From Anthopleura xanthogrammica (taxonomy: Eukaryota > Cnidaria > Anthozoa > Actiniaria > Actiniidae): a stretch of 64,000 nt of DNA. The notes under the pieces were generated by a model that saw only the letters and a list, made by a program, of their open reading frames with translations, ran no database searches and was not told where the DNA came from. The DNA is taken from contig OZ025221.1 in the NCBI GenBank assembly GCA_964019055.1, positions 5,906,968 to 5,970,967 of the forward strand, given 5' to 3'. This document shows, piece by piece, positions 1 to 11,162 of the stretch; position 1 is the stretch's first letter, and each line of letters opens with the position of its first letter. Made by a program: the position numbers and the translations under genes.

Positions 1-2023
1 TGTTTTCCTCGTTGTTCTGACTTAGATGGTTCTGTCTGTCTTAGATGCTCGACATCCCGTGATGCTCAATCAGTATTTTGTATGCTTTAAGACTTTAAAC
101 AAAATGCCAGGAATATTACCTCGATCGGCCTTAAATCCTTATTTCCATGAAGAGAAAAATTCCGATGATATACGTACAGGAAAAATAAACTTGGTCGCTT
201 TCCTCGGAGTTAAAGCAAGATTGTAGACCATGCACTCAAAACCTTACACGTCCTACAGCGCTAACTTCGTAAAAATTCTTTATCATTTGCCAAGCATTAC
301 CGGTTTTACTAATGTTTTGATGTACGTTGCTAATAAACAAGGAAGATTAGACTGAATATGCAAATAAATTGAAATCGCGAACTCAAAGCTAAATCTTTTG
401 TGGAAAAAACAATAGGTGTTGTTGTAAAAACCGTTCCACGTTGTCCGGCTCTATTCTTCGATTGCACGTTACGCCATCGCGGCCTGCCTACAATTTCTCT
501 TAACTTTAGACCGCTGCAGTACCTACATACAATTTTAAAAGCACCTATCATCTTGAAATTTCTCCCAACTACTGCATGAGGATTGAAGTTTACAACAATG
601 TATATTTCCTTGGCATCAGTTACCATAGCAACCAAAGAGTGAAAAAAGAAAAAGAAAAAAATCCTCGACCGTCTAAATCTTGTTAAGGTATTAGGCTACT
701 TCTCTACAAAATTTCACGTTATATTAAGTGCCTTGGATCTCCGTTGGTGTATGTCAACGTAAACCTCATATTTTGCGAAATTTTGACAAAATTCATCCCC
801 AGAACGTCTGGTGCTCCCGTTTAACATTTTATAGATGAATTTTTTTCCAACTCTCGTGACTTAAAATTGAGCATTTTTGCAAAGCATTCTCCAAGTGTCG
901 ACTGGATTGAAGTTTTTCCAAGGCACTCTAAAAAAATTCCAAAGTTCAGTATATTCTTTGTATCTCCCGTTCAAGTCTCTAGTCTCTATTTGTTTACAGT
1001 TTGCATGTAGTTTCTGTCCGACACCTTAGGTCATTAAACAATAGAAGATGAGGAATTTCGCATCTTGGAACCCCCACTCATCTCCTAAAATGCCGCTTCA
1101 ACTAGTACCGGAAAACTAAGGATAACTTTCCAAAACCTTACATTCTCTCGATTGGCATCACATACTTTCTTTATCGACAAACCATCGCAACATTAACCCC
1201 AACAAATGCTGGCTCAATGTTGGCTAAATGAGTAAATGTTGGGCGGGTCAAATTTTGGGACCATTATTTTGTCAGGGCCTTCACGAAGGGCCCTTCACGA
1301 GCAAGGAGTCTGTAGTGGTGAAAAAAATACTGTATGCAGGGACCGCGGAGCACCCTAAAAAGTGGTGGGGCTAAGATTGGAAAATATAAGAGACTAGTAT
1401 GGGAAAAGGGAAAAAGTGGTAGGGGTATAGCACTACCAGCCCCTCCCCTCAGTGGTCCCTGTAATGAATATCTTAGCATTGAGGGAAGCATTTATTGGAG
1501 CCTTGCTCTGTTGCCAATCCCCGCCATACTTTATAGCGAAGCATAAAATATAATAAAATAAAATAACTATGTTGGTGGTTAATCTTTTGATTACAAATTT
1601 AAAACACAAGTTGATTGAGCATTATAGTATGCAGTATGCAGTATTTTAAACATTGCCATATAAGAGCTTTTTTTTTGTAATTATTTACATATTTACACAA
1701 CGAATGCTTCTAGTCCTAATATTAATGTCCATAATTTTCTGTACTCTAAATTTCTTCATTTTCACATGCCATCATACAGTAGCTGCCATGTTGGAATTTG
1801 AAAATAGGTTATTTAGATTATAAAAGGGATTTTTTATTTTCTTAAGCAACTGAAGGTGCTTGTTGCTGGTAGAATATTGCCGCAGTTTATTTTTATTTAT
1901 AATATAATATGTAAGCGTGGTCTAAATGGAAAATCTTAGCCTAACAGGTTCTTAATCACTAGGTTCTTACTGTAGCTAACTTGGCTCCAAAAGGGTCAAG
2001 AATTTGAGCCATCAACAAGCTAA
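1..2023. other. Intergenic, no confident gene
   Basis: I see no supported gene here. A short open stretch at 26-226 (plus) follows a possible acceptor near 47 and could be the last exon of a gene lying to the left, but it matches nothing I recognise. The stretch 1260-1545, with GC-rich hairpins and GTGGTGGGGCT-type words, looks like a dispersed repeat. AATAAA-rich sequence at 1540-1560 and 1890-1910 lies downstream of the IFT27 stop and could contain its poly(A) site. Confidence 0.4.
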
Positions 2024-4690
2024 TCATGTTAAAGACTTCATAACTTCAAGTTTTTCGGTATAGATTTTGTGAAATTCCTGGGCCAGAAAGTAAAACGGGG
2101 CTTCCACATTCTGGTGTTCTTTCTGCAAGATAAATTAAGTAAACCTAATTTAAAATAAATTTGCTTTGATGTGAGTCCAGGAAACAAACCTGAACCTTAG
2201 AGAAGAGTACACTACACATCACCATTGATTCTCTTTACATCATCGGGATGGCATCATATTTCCACAGTCAAATAGCATTTTTTTACGTTTACAAAAAATA
2301 GATATCGCAAAGCCTTGTGGGATAAAAATGAGGACAAACTTTGTAAAAAAGGCTTGGGTTACAAGGAAAAGAAGATTAATATCAGTTGAAAAACCATAGT
2401 TTTTCCATGAATTAGAAACAACAAGACACTGGCAACAAAACATTGTTGCAGCATATTAGCATGTGTTTTGTGGCTTGCCTGCATTTCAATACCATAATGC
2501 ATCATCGTAATGTCATCCGTGGAAAGTGCTATTAAATTTTGGCTACAAACAGAATACTTACAGCAGAACACTCAAAATATTCCAGATCCTTTGAACTGGC
2601 AAATTCTCTTCCTTCTTTGCCTGAGATTACTCTTCGTTGCTTCAGGTCAGTTTTGGTAGCAATCAGAGCACCTTTGATGTAAAACAAAAAATATACTCTT
2701 CAAAATTTGTAAACACATAAAACTCAACTGTGTCGACATTGCATGACAACCCTGAGGGGCGGATCCAGGAATCTGACTAAGGGGAGAGGGGGCACAAAAT
2801 TTGGCATTAGATGAATCTCAACACTGATTGACAAGACTTGGTCTCTGGGGACATAACATGATAAGGAATTTTTTAAAAACTTATGGTTTCCAGTAATGCT
2901 ATTTCCTGGGTTCTGGGGATATTTTGGGAAAAAAGGGGTAAAGTGTTAATCCCAAAGTGAAAGGGGAGCCATGGTCCCATCAGTGCCCACTAAATCTGCC
3001 CATGCTTAGGATGTTTTGTATAGAAGGCTGAATACCTCTCAGTACTATACCTGGTACACTTTGGTAAGGTGTTGCAGTTCGGCATCTTTCAAGCCATTTA
3101 TTACAAGCATTAAATGACTGTTCATTGGATACATCATATGCCACTATGATGAGATCAGTATTCTCCCACTAGAACAACAATAGATAAAAAGACAAGTTCC
3201 CAAGGGAGGAAGTATGGGGTGGGGGTGTCGGTGGGGGTAACTATGAGGATATTGTATAATTCATGACAATAACTTTCTTTAGGTATCATAATTTATGTGG
3301 GAGAAGGACGGGAGGCAGATAAAGGGATTCCACTTCGATCCACCTCTTGGTATTAAAAGGTAGATATATATTTTTAGTATAATTTTAAGGCCCTGTTACA
3401 CACTACGATTTCTCATGCACTTTGTATACTGAAAAAAAATTGTTTCAGGTTGCATGAGTGTTTTTCACTTTTAATATCCCCTTTCTTTTTCATTTTTTTG
3501 CTTCACAATAAGAAGAACTCCCTTCTACTTTGTACAAAAATTTTTGTAAAAACTTATGTCATGGTTGTGCAAGTTATGCAAATTGTGCGCATGCATGAGC
3601 CAATCATTCATTCACCATTGATTCAAATAATGTGTGTAGCTTGCAGCATTTTTTGTGAGACAATTTGCAACTGTGCATGTAGAATGGTCTCGTGCAGCCT
3701 GCAACTTTTTTTTTCCCAAGAAAAGTTGCAATTTAGACTTTAACTAAGAGTTTTTCTTGCTGTGATTGGTGAAGTGACCAGTGATTATGAGATGATATTC
3801 ACTGCTCGCATGGTGATTATGAGGTTTGCCAAAGTTGGCCAGAGTGGAAGTAATATTAAAACAATTGTTTTTTAGCCTTTTCAATGATATTCAATTCTAG
3901 AATTATATTAAAACAATTATTCACCTCAGGCTCAGTGAATATGGTGAATATTTACCCTGACTACATCTCAGTTAGTCTCCTTTACAGCTGTTTTTAGTGA
4001 CTGTCTCAAAATCCCTTCAAAGAAGACTAGTACATCTCGGAAAATATTCACCGATATTCAATGAGCCCTTAATTTAAATGTTTGTAACCCTTCCTAATTA
4101 TAAGAAGGAAATAAAACACAGGTAGCCCGATCCAAGTACTCAATCAACTTACATATTGCAGTACAGTCTCTGAGAACAACTCTTTGCCAGCAGAATCAAA
4201 GATGTACAATTCCTGTAAAACAAAATTACATTGCAGCATTTTTAAAAAAATAAGAATTTTCTAGAATTACTTTAATATTTTAAAACAGTTTTGAAATTTT
4301 ACCACAGAGTCGGATGTTTCAGGAATATGTACAGTTTTGACTGACACTTCTGCTCCAACAGTCTAGGATAAAATACAAGGTCATACAGCTTTAGTAATTG
4401 AGAAATTACACACACAAATTCATAAGATATATTCACCATAGTATAATTTTTAGGATATTGAGAGCCATCGCTGTGAAAGACTTGAGTAAGTGCAGTTTTA
4501 CCGACACAAGAATCGCCTAAGAAAGAAAAAAAAGTAGTAAGCTTACAAAATGATTCAAGGTATTTTGGTATCGACAAGAAAACCGTCTATTAAAAATCGA
4601 AAATAGAGAATTTTAAGCCCAAAATCAGCTGATTATTTCGTGAAGGTATAACTCACCTGTTATTAAGAGTTTGGCTCGAAGAACTACCAT
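2024..4690 (-). CDS. IFT27: Intraflagellar transport protein 27 (Rab-like small GTPase)
   Basis: IFT27 is a Rab-like GTPase of the IFT-B complex. It pairs with IFT25 and in vertebrates supports export of BBSome cargo from cilia. Seven exons join in frame: 4690-4657, 4516-4437, 4362-4303, 4212-4153, 3168-3051, 2671-2562 and 2122-2024 (561 nt, 186 aa, the same length as human IFT27). The start is MVVLRAKLLITG. The P-loop reads GDSCVGKT, followed by ALTQVFHSDG. Switch II is DSAGKE, with the family's lysine where classical Ras/Rab proteins carry Gln. The G4-like motif reads ATKTDLKQRR where most members have NKTD, and the G5 region is ECSAKE. The C-terminus (TEKLEVMKSLT) has no prenylation cysteine, as expected for IFT27. 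Introns contain transposon relics. The gene is divergent from the gene at 5034. The family call is firm; the terminal exons are read by eye. Confidence 0.95.
2234..2535 (-). repeat. Dispersed ~300-bp repeat in IFT27 intron 6 (copy 1)
   Basis: This segment is a diverged reverse-complement copy of 54275-54556 in a Cav3 intron. Shared landmarks are CCATGAATTAGAAACAACAA, the GTTGCAGCATATTAGCATGT block and the CATCATCGTAATGTCATCCG end (opposite strand in the other copy). Both ends contain AATAGCA/TGCTATT-type words, so a small non-autonomous DNA transposon is likely. No ORF is present. Confidence 0.7.
2755..2998. repeat. Possible transposon relic in IFT27 intron 5
   Basis: The segment begins GGGGCGGATCCAGGAATC and ends near CCACTAAATCTGCCCATGC. 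Ends of the 'GGATCCGCCCC' kind are common in metazoan non-autonomous DNA transposons. The terminal match here is weak, so the boundaries are approximate. Confidence 0.35.
3973..4030. mobile_element. Miniature Mutator-like relic in IFT27 intron 4
   Basis: A ~58-bp element opens with TAGTCTCCTTTACAGCTG and closes with GAAGACTAG. It is flanked by near-identical TACATCTCA / TACATCTCG, consistent with a ~9-bp target-site duplication. Its left end matches the terminal repeat of the larger element at 28134-28547, so it looks like an internally deleted member of that family. Confidence 0.5.
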
Positions 4691-5033
4691 CTTAAATAGT
4701 TTTTAGCGAAGAATTCAGAGCAAAAAGTAGTTTTAAAATTTGTCATGGAGGTCAAAGTTGCTAATGCGCCCGCGATATAAAATAAATAGAAATTAAGGTA
4801 TTCTTGAGTTTCTTCGACCAGCGGAGCTGCCATGGCAACAAAGAACACGCTGTAATCAATACTGAGCTTTTTGAAGTCTCCAAGTCAACATGAAAATATT
4901 CACTTTTAACACTTTTAAGGATGTTAAGATAAAATTCATTAAGCCTAATTGCTTATCCTTGTTTAGCAGAGTGCAATATTCCTCAAATCCTTTTTCGAAA
5001 AAGTAGAAAATATTTTTGGTTGATTCCTTTAAT
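4691..5033. promoter_or_regulatory. Divergent promoter region of IFT27 and the gene at 5034
   Basis: A 343-bp gap separates the start codons of two genes transcribed away from each other. I see no clear TATA box. Position and head-to-head layout are the only evidence for a shared promoter; motifs such as an X-box (RFX site) would need a matrix search. Confidence 0.5.
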
Positions 5034-6721
5034 ATGGCGAGTATTTATTTGCCTCCTATCGCGCGGAAGAAAAAAGTCGATGGATGGCCAAGGTGAGTCT
5101 AGAAAATTTCCAATTTACTTCGCGAAGAATTTCTAACATTGCTGTGCTTCTTGATCATCGTTCAAGGATCTTGGCACACAAAACTTTTGGCTAACAATTT
5201 TGAAGGATTTTTATATGATATTAGTAACATAACACTTCAATGTTTGTTTTGCAGTAGAATGGCTTTCCTACTCACCGAAACAAAAAGAACTATTTATCGC
5301 CTATGATCCCATGTACAAACACAAATAAGCGAATAATTCTTTATTGTTATGAAGTATTGCAAGTACCTGTCTTAATTCATAAGCGTGGAAAGTCGAAGAT
5401 TTTTGTTCGACTCAATATTGTACTTCAAGATCGATTTTACTCGCGGTATTTGACTAAGCTCTCGTCAAACACACAAATTCTGTGCAAGATTTAAAGGATT
5501 ATTTCAGTTTATTTTAAATATTTTCTCAGATTTTAGGTTTCCCTTTTAAAGATTTAAGATAAAGTTAATTTTCGATTTTAGCTTTTTAATCTTGCTGAGA
5601 GTTAGAATGTCAAAAGGTATATGGACATTTAGATGTTGAAATTCAATGACTTTGACATATCAGAAAGGTGGTGACAAAAAGGTGCCAAGCTTTTAATTAT
5701 AAGCTGGAAAAACTCACAAATTTAAACTCATAATAATTGAAAAAATGTAAACAACATGGCCTCACCAAAACATTTTTGTTCACATTTTAGGCATAATACT
5801 TCTAGGGTATTCCCAGATATGGAAGAAAATGCCCAACAAGAAGGTACAAGTTACAAATCCCAGTTTGTTCGACATAATGTTCCTCCAACCCCACAAAGAA
5901 TTGCATCAGCAAGTCGCAAGAATAAACCACAGCCAAAAGCAGTAACATTTCTGCGACAAAACCCAAGGTTTGTATGTGAACCGATATGCCATGTCGACAC
6001 AACAGTACAAGAGGAAAGGAATGGGAATGTCCATTCATGGTGGCCAGAAGAAACAATACAATCACCAGTGAAGAAGCCTATGTATAGCCTAAGTTCTACT
6101 TCAAGAACTGATTATAAAAACTTTAGTTTCTGCAGCCCTCAGACTGGGTATTCTAGGCATGAGAACTTAAGTTTTAATGTGCCGAGGTCTAAGGGTGCTG
6201 TAGGGATTGTACCTGGATACAGAAGCTCTGAGCATGCACACCCTATTTTAGAAAAAATCTCTTATGAACACCAGTTTAACTCAAGACTAGATCCTAGTCA
6301 TCCGGTTAGAGGTAAGCGACATGGGTGCTTTGTGTGGAAAGTCATGACACCGACAAGACATAAGCATGGCAGGGATAGGTCATTGAGTAGCCGAAATGAT
6401 ATAAAAGATGTGTCTTATGAGCTCACGAATGCTGAAGCAATTGATGATAATATGGATGCCAAGTCGATGGTATCAACTATAAGCAACAAAACTACAAAAG
6501 TTGTGAATATCAATCCAAGGAGATCAAAAGAAGAACCACAAATGAAGAATGATGCTTGGAGCACCCCAGCACTACATCCAAATACCAATCCTATGGGTGT
6601 TGCTAGGCAACATGAGCAACCAACACAAAGTAATGACTTTGAAATGACTGATCACGAAGTGAAAGATGCAATAAAACCTTCAAGACCAAGGCGTCTGTCA
6701 CCACCACCTCATACATTGTGA
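5034..6721 (+). CDS. Unrecognised two-exon gene, basic disordered protein
   Basis: Exon 1 (5034-5092) encodes MASIYLPPIARKKKVDGWPR and ends at a GTGAGT donor. Exon 2 (5791-6721) starts after TTTTAG, keeps the frame (CC AAG|G CAT) and ends in TGA, giving 329 aa. An alternative ATG at 5756 lies in the same frame, but joining exon 1 is preferred because both splice sites are strong and the phase fits. The protein is rich in Pro, Ser, His and basic residues, with short aromatic/basic motifs (NPRF, HPVRGKRHG, CFVWKVMTP) and no membrane segment or enzyme motif. It is divergent from IFT27. That layout and the composition would suit an axonemal or microtubule-associated protein, but this is only inference. 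I do not recognise the family. Confidence 0.7.
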
Positions 6722-7662
6722 ATTTTCAATTCATAGATTAATAATAATATTATCTTAAGTTGTTGGATCAAGGTCTTATATTCCTGGAATGGTCCTAAAA
6801 ATGTTGAATTTTTATAGCAGAAAAAAAATTTTGTGAAATCGAAATCAGAGTCAAGAGTTAAACTTCAAGAAAATAATTTTTATAGAGGAAACAAAGTTTT
6901 CTTTGGAACTGAAATCAAAGGAATCCAGTGCTAAACTTCAAGAAAAACTGTGCATCTGCAAACAACTCTCCTATAATCGTGGAAATAATAAAATTTTGGC
7001 TTCTCAGTTTGATACAATAAGATGAATATTTTGTGAGAATTTTTTCAGGAAAATCCTGGCATTTCAAAAATGCTAGAAAAAGAATAAAATGTCAAGTAAA
7101 TGTGTGTACAGGAATGAAATTCCTTGTTAATAATAAAGTGATGGTGTTTCTCTATTTTTGCTTAATCTTCATGTTATATGGGCTATAAATATTGTGCCTT
7201 CGAAAAACAAAACCCTTCAAATTTTATCAAACAAACTTACAGACCAAATTAGAATTTAGTGTGTTAGGTTTTGTGGAGGGAGGGAAACTGGAGGAGAAAA
7301 ACCCTTGAATCAAAAAACTCTACTCACATGTGATGCAATGTCTTGGAATTGAACCCAAGACCCCAGAGGTTAGAGCCGAGGGCAGCTTGATAATTCCCCT
7401 ACTTGTCGAACCTGTTTTCTGGAAATACCCACTTCCATAATATACTCCATCCCCTAAAAACAATTTTTTTCCCTAAAATTCAATAGTTGCAAACAAAGGA
7501 ATTGTCAAGCCTTCATGCGTAAATCCATATTAGCAAATTTACACACCAAACTATAATACAATAAAATTATCTTTACATATCTTCACAAAAATACATCTTA
7601 ATGAATAGAGAATATATAATCACTTAATAAATCTTTTAACATTTTCTTTAAAGTTTTTCATC
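6722..7662. other. Intergenic region between convergent genes
   Basis: Convergent 3' flanks of the gene at 5034 (plus) and the AIG1-like gene (minus). AT-rich, with several AATAAA-like words (for example near 7130) and a direct duplication-like pair of GAAATCA-containing segments at 6836-6960. No coding signal. Confidence 0.5.
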
Positions 7663-8358
7663 TCAATCAGTTTTCTTTTCAGTCATTTGTTTTTGTTGAG
7701 CTGCTGGTGCCAATGTTGCGAGCCAATGACCAGCAAGGTAGATTGATATCAGTAAGATATAGGATGCTCCAAAGAACACTGCAATGGATAATAGAGACAT
7801 CTTTTGCAAGAAAGGATACACCCAGAAATCTGATACACTCGCTATCAAGAAAACCCAAGCTGTATAAAGTATGCCAAACCCTAAGACAGCTTTAATACCA
7901 GTAGGTTTAGCCGGGTATTCGTGTTTGAAGAGGAGTTGTTCTAACATTACTGCGATACCAGGGAAGGAATGCATGTAATGGTTGAGCCAAACTGGGATAA
8001 GTTTTGCTTCCTTCTCGTTTTGACACGAGTACGGATCGACCATATAGAGACCCCAGAATAACAAGGTCACTATTAAACCAATCGGAAAGACCCAAGCAGC
8101 AAAGAGAAGGTCGCAGAGATAAGAAGAAACCTCGCTCTTTCGTTTCTTGATGAAATATTGCACGTCTGAAACCGCAGAAGAGGTGAAATAAATCCATTGT
8201 AAAATCATATTCAGGAATGTTAGGAACTTGAATCTCCCGCCAAATATCTTATAGGCATCGAAGTCCAGTGCTGTGCAGTGGTAGGTGATTCCAATGAGAT
8301 GTAGCATGCAACAAAGGTACCGGAAAAACAAGCGAAACTTTGGACTTTCGTCCGCCAT
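7663..8358 (-). CDS. AIG1/ADTRP-type membrane hydrolase (FAR-17a/AIG1 family)
   Basis: Vertebrate AIG1 and ADTRP are multi-pass membrane threonine hydrolases that cleave fatty-acid esters of hydroxy fatty acids (FAHFAs). This intronless ORF encodes 231 aa from MADESPKF, close to the family's usual length. The catalytic pair is visible: Thr47 in FKFLTF, and His130 in WLNHYMHS (equivalent to AIG1 Thr43 and His134). About six hydrophobic segments are visible, and WVYPFLQ is also family-like. An upstream in-frame ATG at 8460 would add 34 residues (MGNTAEHL...) unlike any family N-terminus, and that stretch lies inside the inverted duplication at 8370-9915, so I start at 8358. Vertebrate homologues have introns, so the single exon is notable. 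Whether it is nearer AIG1 or ADTRP cannot be decided by eye. Confidence 0.88.
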   Translation of the reverse strand: MADESPKFRLFFRYLCCMLHLIGITYHCTALDFDAYKIFGGRFKFLTFLNMILQWIYFTSSAVSDVQYFIKKRKSEVSSYLCDLLFAAWVFPIGLIVTLLFWGLYMVDPYSCQNEKEAKLIPVWLNHYMHSFPGIAVMLEQLLFKHEYPAKPTGIKAVLGFGILYTAWVFLIASVSDFWVYPFLQKMSLLSIAVFFGASYILLISIYLAGHWLATLAPAAQQKQMTEKKTD

Positions 8359-8369
8359 GATGAATGACG

Positions 8370-9915
8370 AAAAGTGAGGCTGTTGGGAAGCAATTTGCCC
8401 CGGGTGGATGTGGAGGCCCGAAACCGCGATACAAAATAAATGTTCAGCGGTATTACCCATCTTACCTAGGCGACTTCCGGTGGAAATCCAAGCCTCGTAG
8501 ACTAGTGATACCAGTCACGATATTAGCCCACAGGTATCCCAAGCTGGGTTTCTGTGATATCCTATCGAACTTATAAGGCAATGTATGGCGATTTTTAGAA
8601 AAAATTAAAAATTAGTAAATCACACAAATAAATGTTCCAACTTGTGTTTTGTGTTTTCCTTTGAATCTCTGTGAAGTTTCAGCTCATTTGCAGCAATATT
8701 GAACGAGTATCGTGGTGGAGTATCCCTCGTACTTAAAAATTGGGAAGGTAGCACACTTCAGGCCGCTCGAACCCTCGATAAGGGTCAATAATTCGCCTCT
8801 AGTTCAGCCAAAATTACACATCACGCCGAAATTCTTTCACAGAACCTTAGTCCGATATCTGATACAACCACACAATCGATCTCCCTTTTAAGTACGAGGG
8901 ATACTCCACCACAATACTCGCTCAATATTGCTGCAAATGACCTGAAACTTCACAGAGACTCAAAGGAAAACGCGAAACACAAGTAGGAACATTTATTTGT
9001 GTGATTTACTGATTTTTAATTTTTTCTAAAAATCGCCATACATTGCCTTATAAGTTCGGTAGGATATCACAGAAACCCAGCTTGGGATACCTGTGATTAG
9101 CCTAATCTAATCGAAACTCCCTTGATATCAAGATGCGCAAACGATTTTCGTCATAATAATTCCGTAAGATAAATAGACTACTGATGCAATAATTATTCCA
9201 TTCCGTACTAAAAAATGACACCACTTTTTACAAATGTAAAAATAATGTATGTATGTACATGCAATGGTTCTTTTTTTCAGCTCCAGCCAATGAAACGATA
9301 AACGATAGATGTAAAGATAGCATATTCCAGCTGATCTGAGAAAAAATATTAGCAAATCAAAATCGAGAAAATTTGTCATTTCTACGTCACTATTTTAGAT
9401 CAGCTGGTCGCAATTGCTTACTCACCTAAACATAGTTAACTGACTAAATAAAGCTTATACTTTGTATTAACGAACTGGTCTTTTCTTGATTTTTAAAAAT
9501 AGAACGTGTATAACGACAAACGTTTATTGCTGCAAGCGTATTTAGAGGAATCTGGCTCAATTATTGCTGGGTTAATTAACTCATGTGATCACCTGTGTCT
9601 TTACAGACAGGATGCACTTGTGGATTATGATGATTAATACCACATATGAAGTAGTGGAATAACTTATTAGTCTATAAAGAATCACCCAACAAATATGTAT
9701 AATATGAGTCAATAAATAAATGGAATCGCTAGTCTAAGAGTTGCCATTCATGGTAACTAACAAGAATATCGTGACTGGTATCATTAGTCTACGAGGCTTG
9801 GATTACCACCGGAAGTCGCCTAGGTAAGATGGGTAATACCGCTGAACATTTATGTTGTATCGCGGTTTCGGGCCTCCACATCCATCCGGGGCAAATATGC
9901 TTCCCGAGGCTGTTG
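8370..9915. repeat. Interrupted inverted duplication of the AIG1-like gene's 5' flank
   Basis: The left arm (about 8370-8735) reads into the 5' flank of the AIG1-like gene. Its reverse complement recurs in two blocks: 8880-9100 and 9762-9905. Landmarks: TAAGTACGAGGGATACTCCA at 8888 mirrors 8720; CTTATAAGTTCGGTAGGATA near 9049 mirrors 8562; CGCCTAGGTAAGATGGGTAA near 9818 mirrors 8458. Between the two right blocks (about 9101-9761) is ~660 bp absent from the left arm, so the right arm was split by an insertion. The spacer between arms is about 145 bp. The right arm even preserves the ATGGGTAATACCGC word at 9829. Confidence 0.85.
9327..9407. mobile_element. Short palindromic MITE-like element
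   Basis: The 81-bp element starts CCAGCTGATCTGA and ends TAGATCAGCTGG, giving terminal inverted repeats. Its inner words (ATATTAGCAAATCA, ATTTCTACGTCACTATTT) match the two ends of the longer element at 60628-60911, so it is an internally deleted relative. It lies inside the insertion that splits the inverted duplication at 8370-9915. Confidence 0.6.
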
Positions 9916-11162
9916 GGGCAGAACTAACCACAGAGAGCATTCTTCTTGTAACCCAATTTTTTTGGGGATCTTTCTCGTTTTAATCGAAAAGAAAAAAATT
10001 AAAAACTCTTGACTAAAAAAGACAAATACGTCCGTCAAGCAAAGAAGCTTGAAGTAAGTCGTACTAGCTGGGAAATGCCCTAAAATTACGGTCGAGAAAT
10101 CTTCATTTTAGAAGTAACGTAGAGGAAGCAGAAAAATATAAACAGCATATAAGATTTTTCTAGAATTTTCTTCCTTTAAAAACGGGGGGCTTATTATAGA
10201 GAGGGGAGGCTTATTTGAACGGGGGAGGGGGCTAATAGAGGATTTACGGTAATAGAAAAAGATAAAGTCAAATAAATTAATAAAATAATTCATATTTCCA
10301 CCGGCTGAATCGCTGAATCAATAAGCCAAATTCATATTTCTTCATTAGACATTTGAATATTATTAACAGAAATTTATTGTTTCCTTCTATTTTTACTTTC
10401 TAAAGCAGGAAATATGGTCTGAGATGGCTGAGAGGTGAAATAAAGGGAAAGAGAGTTAACGAAGGAGCTTTCTCGAGAAATACGAACAGTTAGTGATATA
10501 TTGGAGAGGTCAATGAAGTAGGAATGTTCTATCCAAGGGAACTTCATAGCCAACTGAACTAAATTGTGAAGGACAATCCTTTCTTTCTTGTATTTTTTCT
10601 CTTACACTTTTCAGCCATTTTTGTATTCAAGGATATTGAAAAATTGCGATGACAGAAGAAAGTTTTAATGACAGTTGAGCAGAAACAAAATTTAATTAAC
10701 TTGTAAGATTTTGCAAAAATTTTGTTCCCAAATATGGTTGGTTTTCATAGATTTTTACTGTCAAGTTTAATTTTAAAAGGTTTGCTGTTTGGTTTCTTTG
10801 TAGACAGCTTCATAAGTATAAAGAGTTTTAACTCGTGATTTTTACTAATAGCGAATGAAAAGCTTTAATGCTGAAGGATTTTCAAGTGACAAGATGATGT
10901 GTTATCCACGAGTCTGAAACGAAACTAAATCCTTCTTGAAAGCGAAATCTCACTAACCGCAAGCTCACAATAACACAGTTTTTGTGCCAACAACATTGCC
11001 CTGACACTCTTGGAACTAAAAAAAGGGAATTTTTTGTGCACAAAGATAGGAAATTATCCCCATAATCTTTAGACTTGATCTAGTTCTCGACTTAGTTTTC
11101 ATTCCCGCTCAAAAAATAGACAAAGATTTTTTCCCTGAATGTCTTAAAACAAGGAAAAGACA
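9916..11162. other. Intergenic, AT-rich, with one repeat fragment
   Basis: At 10170-10256, GGGGGGCTTATTATAGAG through GGATTTACGGTA resembles (opposite strand) the 'AATAAGCGCC' class of dispersed repeat also seen at 52575-52830. The rest is plain AT-rich sequence leading to the exon at 11163; no coding signal. Confidence 0.4.

Noticed and set aside
8359..8460. Upstream ATG extending the AIG1-like protein by 34 residues (MGNTAEHL...)
   Set aside because: The added stretch lies in the inverted duplication and has no family resemblance, while MADESPKF aligns with family N-termini.
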